NCBI RefSeq assembly: GCF_001598355.1
Contig: NZ_BCYU01000008.1
Coordinates: 1-64,000, forward strand
Source: Sphingomonas asaccharolytica NBRC 15499
Lineage (GTDB): Bacteria > Pseudomonadota > Alphaproteobacteria > Sphingomonadales > Sphingomonadaceae
Reading direction: 5' to 3'
Length of the DNA: 64,000 nucleotides
Shown: positions 62,970 to 64,000 of the stretch, piece by piece
How the letters are laid out: every line of letters starts with the position of its first letter
Numbering within the stretch: position 1 is the stretch's first letter
Position numbers and translations under genes: made by a program
The notes under the pieces: model-generated
Told to the model about the DNA's origin: nothing
The model's input: the letters and a program-made list of their open reading frames with translations, nothing else
Database searches by the model: none

Positions 62970-64000
62970 ATGGCGACCGTCGCCGCCGCGCGCCCTAGCA
63001 CGCGGTTCCTACCGCTTCAAACGCTGGCGGCACGATGTACGCGTGCGCGCTTTGCACTCGAACATGGGTTGGAGGCGGAGCGCGATCAACTCCCGTTATG
63101 GCTGCCGGTGGCATTGGGCGGCGGGATTGCTTTGTGGTTCGTGCTCGACGACCCGATGCAGTGGATCGCAGCGATGCTTGCGCAGGCCGGCATCGTGCTG
63201 GCGGCAATCGCAATCGGGCAAGGCGGGCGCGCCAGCCGCGCCGTGGCGCTGGCCGCCGGCCTGGCGGCATTGGGCCTGGGGCTGGCGTGGTGGCGCGCTT
63301 CCTATGTCGCGCAACCGGTGCTGGTGCGGCCGGCCATCGTCATGCTGACCGCGCGGGTCGAGAGTGTCGAGCCGCTGCCGGCCCGCGAACTGGTGCGAGT
63401 GAGGTTGACGCCGATAGCGGCCCAGGCTGTTGCCAGCCCGCCGCGGTCGAAGTGCGGCAAGGAAGGCGGCTTGCCTTATGGGCGGGGAGGGCGGGGATGC
63501 GATGATCGGCCCAGGCCGCCTCTCGTGCTGCCGCCGCATGTCCGGGTGAATATCGCGGACACGGACGTACCCGCCGGGCTCGGACCTGGTGCCGTCATCA
63601 AGCTGCAGACGCGGTTGATGCCGCCCAACGAAGCGACGGTGCCCGGCGCCTATGATTTTCGCCAAGTGGCATGGTTCGACGGCCTCGGAGCTACCGGCAG
63701 GGGAAACGCGCCGGTCAAGGTGATCGAACCGGGCAGGGGGTCGAACGGCCTGCGCGCAGCGCTGGCGGCGCACATCCAGAGCAAGGTCGAGGGCAGTGCG
63801 GGCGGAATCGCGGCCGCGCTGGCGGCTGGTGACGAGGGCGCGATCTCGCTGGAGGATGCCGACGCGATGCGACGATCCGGGCTCGCGCATCTATTGTCGG
63901 TCAGCGGGCTGCATATCACTGCCGTGGTCGTCGCGACGATCTGGGCGGTCACGCGGCTGCTCGCCTTATGGCCATGGCTCGCGCTGCGGGTGCGGATCCC
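62970..64000 (+). CDS. comEC: ComEC/Rec2-family DNA-uptake membrane protein, N-terminal part
   Basis: This open frame runs off the window with no stop (343 codons seen). A hydrophobic N-terminal region ([20 protein letters not shown], then [11 protein letters not shown] and [15 protein letters not shown]) precedes an OB-fold-like stretch and the ComEC motif [21 protein letters not shown]. The competence-domain signature [18 protein letters not shown] comes near residue 308. Full ComEC is about 700 residues and forms the inner-membrane DNA channel in natural transformation. The ATG lies only 28 bases from the divergent gltX start. Confidence 0.88.
   Translation, partial: MATVAAARPSTRFLPLQTLAARCTRARFALEHGLEAERDQLPLWLPVALGGGIALWFVLDDPMQWIAAMLAQAGIVLAAIAIGQGGRASRAVALAAGLAALGLGLAWWRASYVAQPVLVRPAIVMLTARVESVEPLPARELVRVRLTPIAAQAVASPPRSKCGKEGGLPYGRGGRGCDDRPRPPLVLPPHVRVNIADTDVPAGLGPGAVIKLQTRLMPPNEATVPGAYDFRQVAWFDGLGATGRGNAPVKVIEPGRGSNGLRAALAAHIQSKVEGSAGGIAAALAAGDEGAISLEDADAMRRSGLAHLLSVSGLHITAVVVATIWAVTRLLALWPWLALRVRI

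Overview
The window is GC-rich, densely packed chromosomal DNA that looks like a sphingomonad (Alphaproteobacteria, Sphingomonadales; Sphingomonas-like). The evidence is the complete single-locus nuo operon followed by birA-coaX-rnjA-DUF1467, the DUF2842, DUF2336 and ZapA families, CtrA-type boxes, and protein sequences of sphingomonad character. This assignment rests on family knowledge and gene order; no search was run. I see no phage, plasmid, IS transposase or CRISPR array.

Region 1 (about 1-15.6 kb) is a catabolic acyl-CoA island. A forward set (Zn alcohol dehydrogenase, ACAD10/LvaA-type phosphotransferase, two short-chain dehydrogenases, a small ABM monooxygenase) converges on a reverse set (EstB-like serine hydrolase, FadJ-type bifunctional enzyme, amidase, two acyl-CoA dehydrogenases, TesB thioesterase). 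An AMP-forming acyl-CoA ligase and an MHS-type MFS importer follow. Together they could import, activate and beta-oxidise an organic acid.

Region 2 (15.8-23.3 kb) holds a c-type cytochrome-like lipoprotein, an Asp/Glu racemase, a Crp/Fnr regulator, glycerol kinase, an AI-2E family permease, tRNA-Asp, and the block DUF2842 / 5-formyl-THF cyclo-ligase / (probable 6S RNA) / zapA / small coiled-coil gene.

Region 3 (23.5-34.3 kb) has glycolytic gap, pgk and class I fba around two TlpA-like thioredoxins, an ArsR-SRPBCC pair with visible operators, an O-methyltransferase, thiE, efp, suhB, a PD40 propeller protein and a membrane diguanylate cyclase preceded by a CtrA-like box.

Region 4 (34.5-53.1 kb) is the 14-gene nuo operon (complex I). 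It is mostly coupled by 1-8 base overlaps and carries an extra 55-residue membrane-protein gene between nuoE and nuoF. It runs on into birA (apparent CTG start), coaX, RNase J and a DUF1467 gene.

Region 5 (53.2-64 kb) contains an atypical lipoprotein, a coiled-coil membrane protein and a signalling-like cluster. That cluster has an HPt-like protein without its His, a degenerate cytidylyltransferase/CDP-alcohol transferase-like fusion, a DUF2336 protein behind a CtrA-like box, and a kinase-like protein whose H-box His is Arg. Small membrane protein, gltA, gltX and the start of comEC close the window.

Intergenic DNA is rich in structured repeats: nine REPIN-like inverted REP doublets, a CTCTCCCG/CGGGAGAG palindrome family including a composite element with a three-way junction, and a 202-bp MITE-like element.
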